Below are positions 25,388 through 36,543 of a stretch of 64,000 bases of DNA, in pieces. Origin of the DNA: an uncultured Clostridium sp. (GTDB lineage Bacteria > Bacillota > Clostridia > TANB77 > CAG-508); contig CAMMTN010000004.1 of the NCBI GenBank assembly GCA_946499885.1, positions 1 through 64,000 of the forward strand, in the 5' to 3' direction. The first letter of the stretch is position 1, and the number at the start of each line of letters is the position of its first letter. The translations under genes and the position numbers were made by a program. The notes beneath the pieces are model-generated. The model made no database searches and was not told where the DNA came from. It saw only the letters and a list, made by a program, of their open reading frames with translations.

Positions 25388-26103
25388 TAATGATAATCTT
25401 TTTAATTATGAGTGTATTAGCTGTTTTGCTCACTTTCGCATACTTAAAGAAAAGTAAAAATAAAGTAAAGCAAGTTAGTAAAACTATAGATAAAAGCATT
25501 CGTACAAACAATAGTAAAAAAGATAATAAAAAGCTAAAAGATATTTTAGGAATTAAAATAAATAACTCAATGATAAACATTGAGAGTAGGTATTCATGTA
25601 TCTTACGAATTGGTAGTATTGACTATAATATGATGTCAGAAAATGAGCAGGAAACAATAGAAAATATACTAATGCAAACAGCCTTATCATTTGACGGTTT
25701 CGTTCAATTTTTAACTACGACAGAAAACATAGAGACAAACGAAATTATATCTGATATTAAGAAAACAAGAGCAATAAATATGCAGATAAGGAATTGTAAA
25801 GAAAATTTAATAAACTTTTTAAATAATATGATGGAAAACATGGATACTTCAATTAACAGAAACTATATTATTTTATCTTATGATGGACTTTACGAAGATG
25901 CAATAAAAGAATTAAACAGAAGAATATCAAATTTAAAAACAAGTCTTTCACGAGCTAAAATACAATGTGAGTTATTAAATGATGAAGATATTTACAATTT
26001 ACTCTATAAAGAGTTGAATAAAAACTCTAATATACTAAAAATGAATTTCGGAAAGGAGGAATGGTATGTTAAGCAAAAAGAAAAAACAAAAAGAGGAAAA
26101 TAA
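25381..26103 (+). CDS. Membrane-anchored conjugation protein upstream of VirB4
   Basis: 240 aa. One N-terminal membrane helix (MIIFLIMSVLAVLLTFAYLK), a basic linker, then a soluble domain beginning RYSCILRIGSIDYNMMSENE with QTALSFDGFVQFLTTTE, resembling the N-terminal part of VirB4/TraC-type proteins. It overlaps VirB4 by 38 bases. It may provide a separate VirB4-like N-terminal module. Confidence 0.65.
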   Translation: MVIMIIFLIMSVLAVLLTFAYLKKSKNKVKQVSKTIDKSIRTNNSKKDNKKLKDILGIKINNSMINIESRYSCILRIGSIDYNMMSENEQETIENILMQTALSFDGFVQFLTTTENIETNEIISDIKKTRAINMQIRNCKENLINFLNNMMENMDTSINRNYIILSYDGLYEDAIKELNRRISNLKTSLSRAKIQCELLNDEDIYNLLYKELNKNSNILKMNFGKEEWYVKQKEKTKRGK

Positions 26104-27888
26104 TATTTTTAATAATATAGCAACTATTGAAGATAGAATTTTGCCGGATGTATTAGAAGAAAAAACAGATTACTTGTACTTGGGCTATAACAAATACTCA
26201 AGGACTTTTGTTATAACTATTTATCCAGAACAAACTTGGCTTGGCTGGTTAGAAGAACTTGTATATCTAGGAAATGTAACAATTTCAGCTAAAATAGAAA
26301 CATCTTCTAATGCCAGTGTTATAAATCAACTAACAAAAAAGCTAGTGCAATCACAAGCAGAATATGCAAACTATATGAGGCAAGGAAATATTGCACATAC
26401 CCCAGTGTTAGAAAAAGAAATTACAGATTTGGAAGGTTTAAGAACTTTAATACAAACTAATCAAGATAAGCTGTTCTTTGTAACAGTTTTTATTTCACTT
26501 ACTTGTGAGAGTTTAGAAAAACTAAATGAGAAATCAAAAGTATTAGAAGCAGAAATGAATAAGAAAACGGCAATGGTTAGAACACTGATTTTTAAGCAAG
26601 TAGACGGCCTAAAAATGATGCTACCAACAGGAGAATATACAATGAGTGGATTCGAGCGAAATATGGTATCTGGAGGGGTTGCAACTTTAATGCCAATAAC
26701 GAATCCAAATGTATCACATAACAAGGGCGTATATCTTGGAAGAAATTATTATACAAATGCACCAATTTATTTAAACACATTTATAGGTCCACCAAATTTA
26801 CCAAATCCGCACATTTTCATTTGTGGTACAAGTGGTGCAGGAAAAAGTGTTTCTCTAAAATTAATGGCAGAAAGAAATATTGTTACATATAATTGCTCAG
26901 CTTTTTTCATAGATGTCGAAGGAGAATATGCCAAATTAGTACAAAAGCTAGGAGGAAAAACGATAAAAATAAGGCAAGGAGAATCAACAGGAATAAATCC
27001 CTTTGAATTGGAAAAAGACTATAAAGGCAATAAAGAATTTTTAAATATTATGGATAAAGTTGCAGATATAAGGGCTCTACTTTCTACAATAGCAAGGAAC
27101 TACATGGGAAGAACATTAAATGGAACAGAAATTACAGAAATAGAAATTGTTGTAAACCAGCTATATTCAGAGCGTGGAATAAATGATGATGTTAATTCAA
27201 TATATGAAAGAAACAAAGGAAAATTAAACAATGGAAAGTATGTTGTAGGAAAAGTAAAAAAGAAAATGCCTACTCTGTCAGACTTTCAAAAAAAATTAGA
27301 TGAAAGAGGTAAATGTAAGGAATTAGCAGAAATACTAATTCCTTTTTTGAAAGGTAATTCTCTAGGAATTTTTGATTGCGAAAGTACAATATTTTCAAAT
27401 GAAGATATTATAAGTTTTGATATGAGTGAGATAAAAGATGAATTTACAAAACTGTATGCTTCTTTTGTTATACTTACTTGGGTGTGGCAAAAGTTTATAC
27501 TCAAAAACAGAGAGAAGAAAAAACTCATAGTCTGCGATGAAGCATGGCTATTTTTAAAATATAAAGAATCTGCAGAATTTTTAGCAACTGTAGCAAGGCG
27601 CCGGCAGAAAGTATAATACACCACTTTTAATTGGAAGCCAATTTATTGATGAATTCATAAATTGTGAAGAACGGTAGAACAATAATAAATATTTGCTCTA
27701 CAAAATTTCTATTTAGGCAAAGTACAGGAAATGTGGAGAATATAAGAAAATTTTTCAACTTGTCAGAAGGTGCAAAAGAAATTTTGACAATGGCAAGTCC
27801 TGGAGAATGTATATTTTCTCTTAATAATAGCGTAACAGCAATGAAATTTGAAGTTGCAGATTATGAAAAAGATTTTGTTTATACATAA
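26066..27888 (+). CDS. virB4: VirB4-like conjugation ATPase, two +1 CGG sites
   Basis: Reading CGG 27,602 and 27,672 as +1 Gly sites gives 606 aa in one frame. Walker A is FICGTSGAGKSVSLKLMAER, Walker B KKLIVCDEAWLFLK, and the region after the first shift reads ATVARRGRKYNTPLLIGSQF, the conserved VirB4/TraC motif just past Walker B. The second shift gives EEGRTIINICSTKFLFRQS. It energizes pilus assembly and transfer. Other CGGs here (CCG GAT, ACG GCA, GAC GGC) are out of frame and harmless. Confidence 0.9.
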
Positions 27889-27985
27889 AAGAATAAAAAA
27901 TTCTATTTAAAGGGGTGATGCCTATAAAGTAGATTTATAGTATGTGCCTTTTTTGCTCTATCTTTAGAAGATAGGAGAAAATTAA

Positions 27986-29487
27986 GTGAAAAAGATTATA
28001 AAAAGTTTTGTAGTAATCATAACAATCCTTTTTTTGCTTGTTTCAATGTGCCCTCTTTCATTAGCAGAAACAGATTTTTCAGAACAAATTGATAGCGAAG
28101 AAGGATCTATGTTTGAAAAGATTATTGCAGGAATGCTTGGTGGAATTGCACAAGCAATATTTGATCTCTGTACTTCTGATACAATGGGAATAGGATTTAA
28201 AGACTATGATGAACTTATATTTAATAAAGGCGTAGATGTAAATTCTATTGCGCCATTTACACAAGAATTGTGGACTAAAACAATGACTTGGTACAAGATT
28301 TTTGCAAGTGTTGCAGGTATCTTAATATTAATTGCAGTAATAATGCTCTCATACAAAATTATGCTTGCCGGTAACAGTACAGCTAAAAAAACAGAAGCAA
28401 AAGACAATTTAATGCGTCTACTTTTACGGTGGTTTAGCAATAGCATTAGCACCATTATTTATAAAGTTCTTATTATTTGTAAATAATTCATTAGTAACTT
28501 TATTGGTTGCAAATGCAAATTCTTCACTAGATGGATTACTTGGCGAAGGAATGATGTCCTCTATAAAAACAGGAAATGCTATAACAACAGCTATTGTAAT
28601 TGCAATGTTTATATATTTGTTTATAAAATTAAATATACAGTTTATTGTAAGACAATTTGTACTAATAATATTTACTGTCTTTACTCCAGTTGCATTAAGT
28701 ATTTGGATAGTAAATAGAAATGCGACAGCAATCTCAATTTGGGTAGGTCAAATTATAACAAATGTTTTTATGCAGTTTATATACTGCTTTTTATTTTTAA
28801 TGTATTTAACTTTTTTACCTTCTCGGAGGTGGCTGGGCAGTTTCGCTAATCTGGGCAATGATGATATTACCACTTGCAAGTACAATACAAAATTCATTAC
28901 AGGATTTAACAAGTAGAATTTGTGGAATTGACACAAATGCACAAGCAACACAAGCATTTGCGATGGGTGGTGCTGCTGGAGGTGCTATTGGCTATGGTAT
29001 AAGTGCTATTAGAGAACAATTTAAGACTCCTGGAGGAAACAGTAATTCTAATACAACAGCATCTAATATGCAAGGAAATAATAATCAAACACAAGGCAAT
29101 TTTGTAAGTAGAGTAAAGAATTTCGTTAATCCGCAAATGAATTTATCTGCAGAAAAGGATTACAATGGAAATGTTAACCCTATAAGAGATGTAATACCAA
29201 ACAAGACACAAAGTATAACTAATACTACTCCAGAAAAGGTAAGTGCAGGTACAAGTAAAGCAAGTAAAATAGGAACTGTATTGAAAACAGGAGCTAAAGC
29301 AACTGCAAAAGCAACTGGGGCCTATTTATCGTTAGGAAGAAGAATGGTCGAAGGAGATGCAAATGTAAGTTTTAAAAGCAAAACGAATGAACCTAAAAAG
29401 CAAATGCAACACACAGAATATATTAACAGTATAAGAGAAAACCAACCTAAAGAGAGGTTAGGTGAGGAAAATGAGCATAAAGGATAA
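27986..29487 (+). CDS. VirB6/TrbL-like polytopic protein, two +1 CGG sites
   Basis: GTG start after AGGAG. CGGs at 28,427 and 28,824 read as Gly give 499 aa: a signal-like helix (residues 8-25), an extracytoplasmic stretch, several membrane helices (LLLGGLAIALAPLFIKFLLF spans the first junction; FLPSGGGWAVSLIWAMMILP the second), then a long soluble tail of low complexity rich in Asn, Gln, Lys and Thr. This is the VirB6/TrbL architecture. The out-of-frame GCC GGT at 28,370 causes no shift. Confidence 0.82.
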
Positions 29488-30666
29488 AGCAAAGAAAGCT
29501 ATAGGAAAAAAACTTAAAAAAGTAATAATAGCAGCAATTAAACCTTTTATACCATTTATTATTATAGTCTTGGTTGCACTTTTACTAATATCGTATGTGT
29601 TTGATGGACTTTTTGTAAGTAAGGCACAAGCTAATGATAGCGAATTGTCAGAAACTGAGATGAGTATTAAAAATATATGTATAGAAAAAGCAGAAGAATT
29701 AAATACTTGTGATAATTATGTGGATAAAGAAAAGAAAAATGAGTTATTAGATGTAAATAATTTAGAAAATAAAAAAATGATAGAATGGTCTCATTTATAT
29801 ACATTAATGACACTAGAAAATTTAAACAATGAAAAAGAAATGAATCAAGACTTATTAAATAAAATAGGAGAAAGTTTTAAGTCTACGTTTAAGTATGAAA
29901 AAGATACAATTAAAACAGAAGAAAAAAAAGTCAAAGATAAAAAAGAAACATGGGAAGAAAACAAAGATAAGGAACAAACACAATATATATTAATTGAAAG
30001 TAATACTATTATGGGGCACTACACGTATGAATATGAGACTATTACAGAAGTTTCAGAAGATGGAAAAAGTAGAGTAACAAAGAAGAAATATAAAACAGAA
30101 AAATTACAAGGAGAACAATATGAGAGACTAAAAAAATATTTAAAAACAAGTATGAACTTAAATGATGAAGATGTCGAGATGTGTGTAGATTTAGTTATAA
30201 ACTCTGATAGTGGTTATTATGACGATACTATTGAAAATGGAAATAATATTTTAATAGGAAAAGGAATGTTTACTTGGCCAATACCAGGATATACAAATGT
30301 TACTTCAAAATATGGTTATAGAATACATCCAATTACTCGGAGAATATAAATTACATTCGGGAACTGATGTAGGAGCTCCAGTTCGGAGCAGATTTTGTGG
30401 CAATGGCCGACGGAATAGTTACAAAAGCTTGTTACAATGGGCGGTTATGGTAATTGTGTAATAATAGATCACCGGCAATGGAGTCAGTACATTATATGCA
30501 CATGGCACAAATTTACTTGTAAAGACAAATGATAGAGTAACTAAAGGGCAACCGGTTTTGACAGTTCGGAAGTACAGGAAATTCAACAGGACCACATGCA
30601 CATTTTGAGGTTATGATAAATGGAAAAACAGTTGATCCAATGCAATATTTTGAAAGAGGTGATTAA
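29471..30666 (+). CDS. Conjugation-associated M23 peptidase, five +1 CGG sites
   Basis: ATG 29,471 (GAGG upstream), overlapping virB6 by 17 bases. N-terminal membrane helix ([20 protein letters not shown]), a Lys/Glu-rich stalk, and an M23 domain. The domain is interrupted by in-frame CGG at 30,338, 30,384, 30,442, 30,473 and 30,567. Reading each as CGGN = Gly restores 396 aa with [44 protein letters not shown] and GPHAHFEVM, the HxxxD and HxH zinc sites. Three other CGGs in the same domain (TCG GGA, GAC GGA, CCG GTT) are out of frame and need no shift. It probably opens peptidoglycan for the channel. Confidence 0.88.
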
Positions 30667-30668
30667 AA

Positions 30669-31043
30669 TTGATACTAATTTTTACAGATAATGAACAACT
30701 AAATAAAGATATAAATAGAAAAATTAAAGATAGTCGAATTGTATATTATGCAGATTATATCTTAGAGGAAAAAGAAGCTGATACCTTAATAGTGTCAGTA
30801 CAAAATAACAAATATAATTTTAAAGATTTTATGTTTAAAGTTAGATGTAAAAATATTAGAGTGATTTTATTATTAGAAAATGCAGAACAAAAAGAATTAA
30901 AAGATGCATTAATGTTAGGTATTTATGACGTTATATTTGATCCATTTTCTTTAGAAGATATATGCCAAAAGATTGATACACCTTCAGCATTTTCTGATAT
31001 TTCTAATTATATAAAAGACATAGTGGAACTAGAAACTATCTAG
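30669..31043 (+). CDS. Receiver-like domain protein
   Basis: 124 aa from a TTG after AGAGGTGAT. The fold resembles a degenerate response-regulator receiver: DADTLIVSVQN-like strand, IRVILLLENAEQKELKDALM, GIYDVIFDPFSLEDICQK, without the phospho-acceptor Asp pocket. Similar small proteins follow the M23 gene in related ICEs. It starts two bases after the peptidase stop. Role unknown. Confidence 0.5.
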   Translation: MILIFTDNEQLNKDINRKIKDSRIVYYADYILEEKEADTLIVSVQNNKYNFKDFMFKVRCKNIRVILLLENAEQKELKDALMLGIYDVIFDPFSLEDICQKIDTPSAFSDISNYIKDIVELETI

Positions 31044-31102
31044 TTCCTACATTTTGGTTAGAAAGGAGGATTTTTCATTTTAAAGGAAAGGAGGTATAGA
31101 TT

Positions 31103-31711
31103 TTGAAGGAGAGCATAAAAAAAGTCTTGAAAATAGTAGCAATTATCTGTAGTATTCTTATTATAATTACAGTATCTATTATTGGAATATTAAAGTATAT
31201 TGAATATAAAAAAATACAAGATAGTATTAATACAGTATATAATATTTATACTGATAATAACAGAAATGAAATCATAACAGACTTTAATAATACTGTAGGA
31301 ACACCAGTTGAATCTGAAACAGACGAAGGACAGTACTTAAATGCTATCGGAATTTTAGAAATACCATCAATTAGTTTTAAAGACATAGTTGTGGAAGGTA
31401 CAGATCAAAGTAGTTTAGCACAAGGTATTGGACTTTTCGAGCATAGTAGCATATTAGAAGGCAATGTATGTCTAGCAGGGCATAATACATATAGGTTTTT
31501 GGCGAATCTAAAAAATGTGCAAAAAGGCGATATTATAAAATATTCATCTGCATTAGGTAATAAAGAATATAGAATAACTACAATAAAACAGATACAAGAA
31601 ACAGACTGGTCAATGCTTGAAGATACAGAAGACAATAGAATTACTATAATAACTTGTGTTAGAAATAAGCCAGAATTAAGACTTTGCGTGCAAGGAATAG
31701 AAAATATTTAA
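31103..31711 (+). CDS. Sortase (class D-like)
   Basis: 202 aa, TTG start after AAAGGAGG. N-terminal membrane anchor (residues 8-30), then the sortase barrel with GILEIPSISF, the catalytic His in CLAGHNTYRF, and the catalytic Cys and Arg in ITIITCVRNKPELRLCVQ. It should process the LPRTG-ending adhesin 950 bases downstream. Placement inside the transfer operon suggests a role in ICE-borne surface structures promoting cell contact. Confidence 0.88.
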   Translation: MKESIKKVLKIVAIICSILIIITVSIIGILKYIEYKKIQDSINTVYNIYTDNNRNEIITDFNNTVGTPVESETDEGQYLNAIGILEIPSISFKDIVVEGTDQSSLAQGIGLFEHSSILEGNVCLAGHNTYRFLANLKNVQKGDIIKYSSALGNKEYRITTIKQIQETDWSMLEDTEDNRITIITCVRNKPELRLCVQGIENI

Positions 31712-31780
31712 AAATTTTTTTAGCTTGAGCATTCCCTTTTTTTAAAAAAGATGCTATTCTAAAAAAGAGGTGATGTTTAA

Positions 31781-32609
31781 ATGAATAAGAAAAAATTTTT
31801 AATAGGATTTATTGTACTATTATTAGTTATAATTATTTGTAGCATAATAAAAATTACTTTTAATAATCGTGATATAAAAACTGCAAATAGAAATGTATTA
31901 GCTGATAATGAAGAAAGCAATATTTATAACACTTTAATTAATGAGGAACAAAGAGCAACAAATGAAATTACTGAAGATATAACGAATGTTATAAATGATA
32001 CAGAAAATAAAGAACAAAAAGATAATGAAAATAATTTAAAAACACAAAAAAATAAAACAGATGAAGAAAATAATAATAAAACTACTACAAGTAATAATAG
32101 TTCTAGTAGTTCAAATAAGACTAATTACCAAAGTAGTAATAATAAGATAAATACAACTACAAATAATAAAAATAATAGTAGTAGTACAAACATAAAAGAA
32201 GATAGCAAAATTGAACAAAATACTGAAGAAAAAGAGAATATTGATAAAGAAACAGAAGATACAAAAGATACAGAAGAAAAGGAAGAAATAAATACAGAAA
32301 ACGAAAAACTGGCAAATACTTTCTTTTCAAAATATAACAAGCAAAAAACACAAGAAGCAGTAAATTATATAAATCAACAAATGAAAAAAGATGAATTGTA
32401 CGAAGAATTAGGAGGATATGCTATTGCAGTTACAACTAAACCAACATCTAACTGGATGTCATATAGTTCTAATTCAAAATTAAACGGTATGGCATTAAGT
32501 CGGTTATAAGGTAAAAGTATATGTAGAAAACTATTATAGATATAATAGTAAGGGAACAGATTATTATTTGTATGATACTAAAATTTATGTATATCAAGAA
32601 GTTATATAA
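31781..32609 (+). CDS. Secreted low-complexity surface protein, one +1 CGG site
   Basis: N-terminal membrane/signal helix (residues 5-24), then 130 residues of Asn/Thr/Ser/Glu low complexity, then a folded C-terminus. CGG 32,501 read as Gly gives 275 aa ending YKVKVYVENYYRYNSKGTDY and a short tyrosine-rich strand pair. The straight frame stops after two codons. An AAC GGT fifteen bases earlier shows that an out-of-frame CGG is tolerated. It is a likely cell-wall-spanning stalk protein. Family unknown. Confidence 0.7.
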
Positions 32610-32663
32610 AAATAAAATTCAAAGAGGACTAATAAGTCTTCTTTTTTTAGGAGGTAAGAATAT

Positions 32664-35267
32664 ATGTTAAAAAAAATAAGTAAAAAAGCAATACCAATTT
32701 TGATGGTATTATTTTTATTTTTAAATGCAACAATACCAGTATTTGCAGCTATAGATATTGGAGATACAAGTCATTTATACGGAGAAAAAGAGCTACCAGG
32801 TCTTTTAGAGATAAAAGCAGATGGTAGTTTAAAATTAGTTATTAAAGTATATTATCGTGATCCAGACACAAATAAAAAGTTATATGCTTTCTGTGTTGAA
32901 CCAGATAAACCTGGCGTTGGTAGTGGTGCTACTGACTTTGGAGGTTATGACTCCTATGTTAAAGAAAAACTACAAAGTGATGAATTATGGAGATGCTTAT
33001 ATTTTGGATATATTGGAGTTGATTGGAGAGATACAACAGTTGAATGTGATGACGATTGGTATTTTGTTACAAAGACAGTAGTACATTGTTTAGTTCAAGG
33101 CAAAAGTCCAAAAGAGGTGTACAAAGTACCAACAAGAATTGCTAGTTCTGATGTAGAGATGGGATTAACACTAGAAGATACACAAAGACGTGGAAAAAAA
33201 GTATTAGATGAAGCAGAAAAGCTATATAATAAATGCTTAAATTCAAATGAAAAATATGAAGATGCAAAAGTTTCAATAAGTAAAAGTGGAAATACTTATA
33301 CAGAAGGAAATTATGAAGTGCAAAATTTTAAGATAAATTCAAATAAATCCTTAGGAAGTTATGATGTAAATTTATTAAAATTTCCAAGTGGAACAACTTA
33401 TGAAAAAAATGGTAGTACATTAAAAGTAAAAATACCAAAAACAAGTATAACAGGAGATATTGAAGGTTTAATTGATTTGGCCAATGTTCAAATAGAAACT
33501 TGTGGTGCATTTTATGCTGAAGCATACAATGACAATTTCCAAGATTATATAATTGCAGCTGATCCTTATGAAATGACAAGCGCAAGAGTTCCATTTGAAC
33601 TAACAACAGCTAAATCAATAATAAAAGTAGAAAAAACAGATGAAGATACTCACGAATCTATTGCAGGAGTTACATTTGAGTTAAGAACAGAAGATGGAAA
33701 AGTAATACAAAACGCAACAACTAATGAAAATCGGAATTGCAACATTTTCTAATTTAAAACCGGGCAAATATACTCTAGTTGAAGTTGCTACGAATGACAA
33801 CTACATTTTAGACACAACTGAAAATAAAGTTAATGTTGGATATGATGTAACTGTTACTAAAGAAATAACTAACAAACATAAAGAGGGAAATTTAAAGGTT
33901 TACAAAGTAGATAAGGATAACAATGAAATAAGACTAGGAAATGTAAAATTTGATTTATATAGTGTAGAACTAGATAAAGTCATTGGAACTTATACTACCA
34001 ATGTAGATGGTGAAATATATATTGAAAACCTAAGAACTGGCGAATATAAGTTGATAGAAAAAAATACTCGGAAAATGGTATAATTTAGCTGAAGATACAG
34101 AAGTTAAAGTTGAATGGAATACAGATACAGAAACAACCATTGAAAATGAGCTAAAAAAAGGTCAAATCAATGTAATAAAAGTTGATAAAGAAGATAACAA
34201 AATTAAATTACAAGGTGTTGAATTTGAAATACTAGATGAAAATGGAAAAGTATTAGAAAAGATAGTAACAGATGAAAACGGAGAAGCTTTAACTAGCAGA
34301 TATCCAATAAGAGATTTTAAGACATTAACATTAAGAGAAGTGAAAACATTAGAAGAATATGCTATAAATGATGAACCATTGACAGTAGAATTAACAGAAA
34401 ATGAAGTTACTGATATTACGATAGAAAATGAACGAATAAAAGGAAAAGTTGAAATTACGAAAGTAGATGCAAAAGATAATTCAAAAGTTTTAGAAGGTGC
34501 AAAATTTGGATTATATGATGAAAATAATAATCTTATAGAAACACTTATTACAGACAAAAATCGGAAAAGCAATAAGTCAAGACTTATATAAAGGAAAATA
34601 TTACTTAAAAGAACTAGATACTGGATCTGTTTATTATTTACTTAACGAGAATACATTTGAATTTGAAATTGTAAATAATGGGGAGATAGTTCCTGTTCAA
34701 ATAGACAATGAGCCTACAGATATTACTGTAGATGTTGATAAGACAGGAACAGTTGAGATTAAGCCAGGAGAAGAAGTAAATTATACATTTAGTAATGTTG
34801 CAAATAATTCTAATGTATATTTAGAGAATTTTAAGTGGTATGACTATATTCCAACAGATTATATAAGACTACAGAAGATGACAACAGGTACATGGAATCA
34901 AGACTTATTATATGATGTATATTATAAAACAAACAAATCTGATGATTATATTTTATTAAAAGAAGATTTAAGTACACAAGAAAACTATGATTTAGATTTT
35001 ACACAAGAAAAATTAGATGATGATGAATATATTACAGAAACTATGTTTGACTTTGGAAAGGTAGATAAAGGATTTAGAGAAACTATAAGTCCAACTATGA
35101 ATTGTAAATCATTAGATACTTTACAAGATAATGATACTTTTACAAATCATACTAAAACAGTTGGAGTATATTTTGGTGTAACAGCGGAAGCTAATAGCGA
35201 TTGGACTACAATTACACATATACCAGATAAACCAACTTGTCCTACACTTCCAAGAACAGGCAGATAA
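32664..35267 (+). CDS. Thioester-domain/Cna-B surface adhesin, three +1 CGG sites
   Basis: Signal peptide (IPILMVLFLFLNATIPVFAA), an N-terminal thioester-type domain with YAFCVEPDKPG, then at least four SpaA/Cna-B repeats (IIKVEKTDEDTHESIAGVTF, LKVYKVDKDNNEIRLGNVKF, INVIKVDKEDNKIKLQGVEF, VEITKVDAKDNSKVLEGAKF). In-frame CGGs at 33,732, 34,069 and 34,562 fall at the repeat glycines (NENGIATFSNL, KNTGKWYNLAE, DKNGKAISQDL). Corrected length 866 aa. It ends TLPRTGR, a sortase motif without the hydrophobic helix that normally follows. Confidence 0.85.
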
Positions 35268-35329
35268 AATTAGTTAGTAATTCCTATAGATTTGCCCTTC
35301 AAAAAATAAATTTATAGGAGGTTTTTATT

Positions 35330-35602
35330 ATGAACATTACAAATGTAAAAATTTTTAAAACAAGTATGAAAGGTCCAGTATTGGCCTATGCAAATGTCAT
35401 TTTAGACAGCAAAATTATTATTAGAGGAATAAGACTCTTACAGAAAGATGGTAGAAGATTTATTTCAATGCCATCAAGAAGATTAATAAACAGTAATCGA
35501 AAATTTAGAGATGTCGTAAACCCATTAAATCGTGAATTTAGAAAGGAGTTAACAGATGCCATCTTTGAAGCATACGAAGAATTCTTAAAATTAGAAGAAT
35601 AG
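35330..35602 (+). CDS. spoVG: SpoVG family regulator
   Basis: 90 aa. SpoVG hallmarks: NITNVKIFKTSMKGPVLAYA, GIRLLQKDGRRFISMPSRR, FRDVVNPLNREFRKEL. SpoVG proteins bind DNA and RNA and adjust surface and capsule gene expression. Embedded between the adhesin and a RusA-like gene, it may tune ICE surface genes. RBS AGGAGG. Confidence 0.9.
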   Translation: MNITNVKIFKTSMKGPVLAYANVILDSKIIIRGIRLLQKDGRRFISMPSRRLINSNRKFRDVVNPLNREFRKELTDAIFEAYEEFLKLEE

Positions 35603-35657
35603 TGCGAATGTTATCCTTAAATTTGCCCTTAAAAATACTAATGAAAGGACTTTTTTT

Positions 35658-36248
35658 ATGATTATTAATGAAAAAATATATAAGCAACTAAAAAATTTAA
35701 ATAAGCAAGTTGAAAATATTTTAAACAGTAATAGTTTAACAGATGAGCAAATAGAAAGTTTTTTATTAAATTTTGAGAAAGCTAGATATAACATTTTAGC
35801 AGAAATAAAGGAATATAACAAAAATGTAGAATTTGAATATGAAAAAATTAAAAACATTGACGACAATTATAAAGCTGAATTAAAAAATAATATACTAAAA
35901 ATTTTTGTCCCAGAAACACTACCAAGCTTTAAAAATGTAAAGACACACACTTATAAACGAATATTATTAAATGTAGCAGAAATAACAAAAGAATATAAAG
36001 ATTTATTCTCAAATGGAGTATTTATTTATATAAAAGTATATGACAAGATACAAGGTTGGGACATTGATAATAAATATGTAAAACCAATAGCAGATGCATT
36101 AATTAGCAGTGGAGTAATTAAAGATGATAATTTTTCTAAAATGTTTTACTGTGCAAAAGGAGAAATTTCTGAAATTCCACACACAATTATTTATGTATTG
36201 GATAGTAAAAATATGGAGCAATTTTTGAAAAAAGTAGAGTTCAACTAA
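35658..36248 (+). CDS. RusA-like Holliday-junction resolvase domain protein
   Basis: 196 aa. The C-terminal half has the RusA pattern GWDIDNKYVKPIADALISSG followed by VIKDDNFSKM, with the three acidic metal ligands (D-x-DN and DD) and the DNA-contacting Lys. The N-terminal 90 residues are a helical extension. Likely resolves branched ICE DNA during replication or transfer. Confidence 0.75.
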   Translation: MIINEKIYKQLKNLNKQVENILNSNSLTDEQIESFLLNFEKARYNILAEIKEYNKNVEFEYEKIKNIDDNYKAELKNNILKIFVPETLPSFKNVKTHTYKRILLNVAEITKEYKDLFSNGVFIYIKVYDKIQGWDIDNKYVKPIADALISSGVIKDDNFSKMFYCAKGEISEIPHTIIYVLDSKNMEQFLKKVEFN

Positions 36249-36543
36249 TAGGGATTTTAGATAAATTTAAAATGAATATTTTACGACATTTTAAAAACTA
36301 AGAAAATTCTTTTAAATCAGTACTTTTATGAAATGAAGTCCCTATTTGCTTTAGTGGTGGTAAGGATGTGAGAGCGAAGCTGTCGCATCACTTCCCTTAT
36401 AGTTAAACTCATGGAAATATTAGATGTTCGGAGGTGGTGTGTATGGATGAATATAAAGGATATTAAAAATAATATCCAAATATAAAATGTTGGCAAGTAA
36501 TATACTTGCTTTTTTAATATGAAAAAAGAAAGGAATGAATATT
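36249..36543 (+). other. Intergenic region with conserved-looking hairpin
   Basis: About 295 bases without a convincing gene. GATGTGAGAGC (36,365) nearly pairs with GCTGTCGCATC (ending 36,389) around GAA, a GC-richer hairpin in AT-rich surroundings. A seven-codon ORF at ATG 36,444 follows a GGAGGTGG. A terminator (GGCAAGTA/TACTTGC plus six T) lies at 36,492-36,516. The hairpin could be a regulatory RNA or oriT-like structure. Confidence 0.4.

Noticed and set aside
31313..32351. Minus-strand Leu/Phe/Ser-rich ORFs opposite the surface protein genes
   Set aside because: They are antisense shadows of Asn/Glu-rich low-complexity coding sequence, without RBS.
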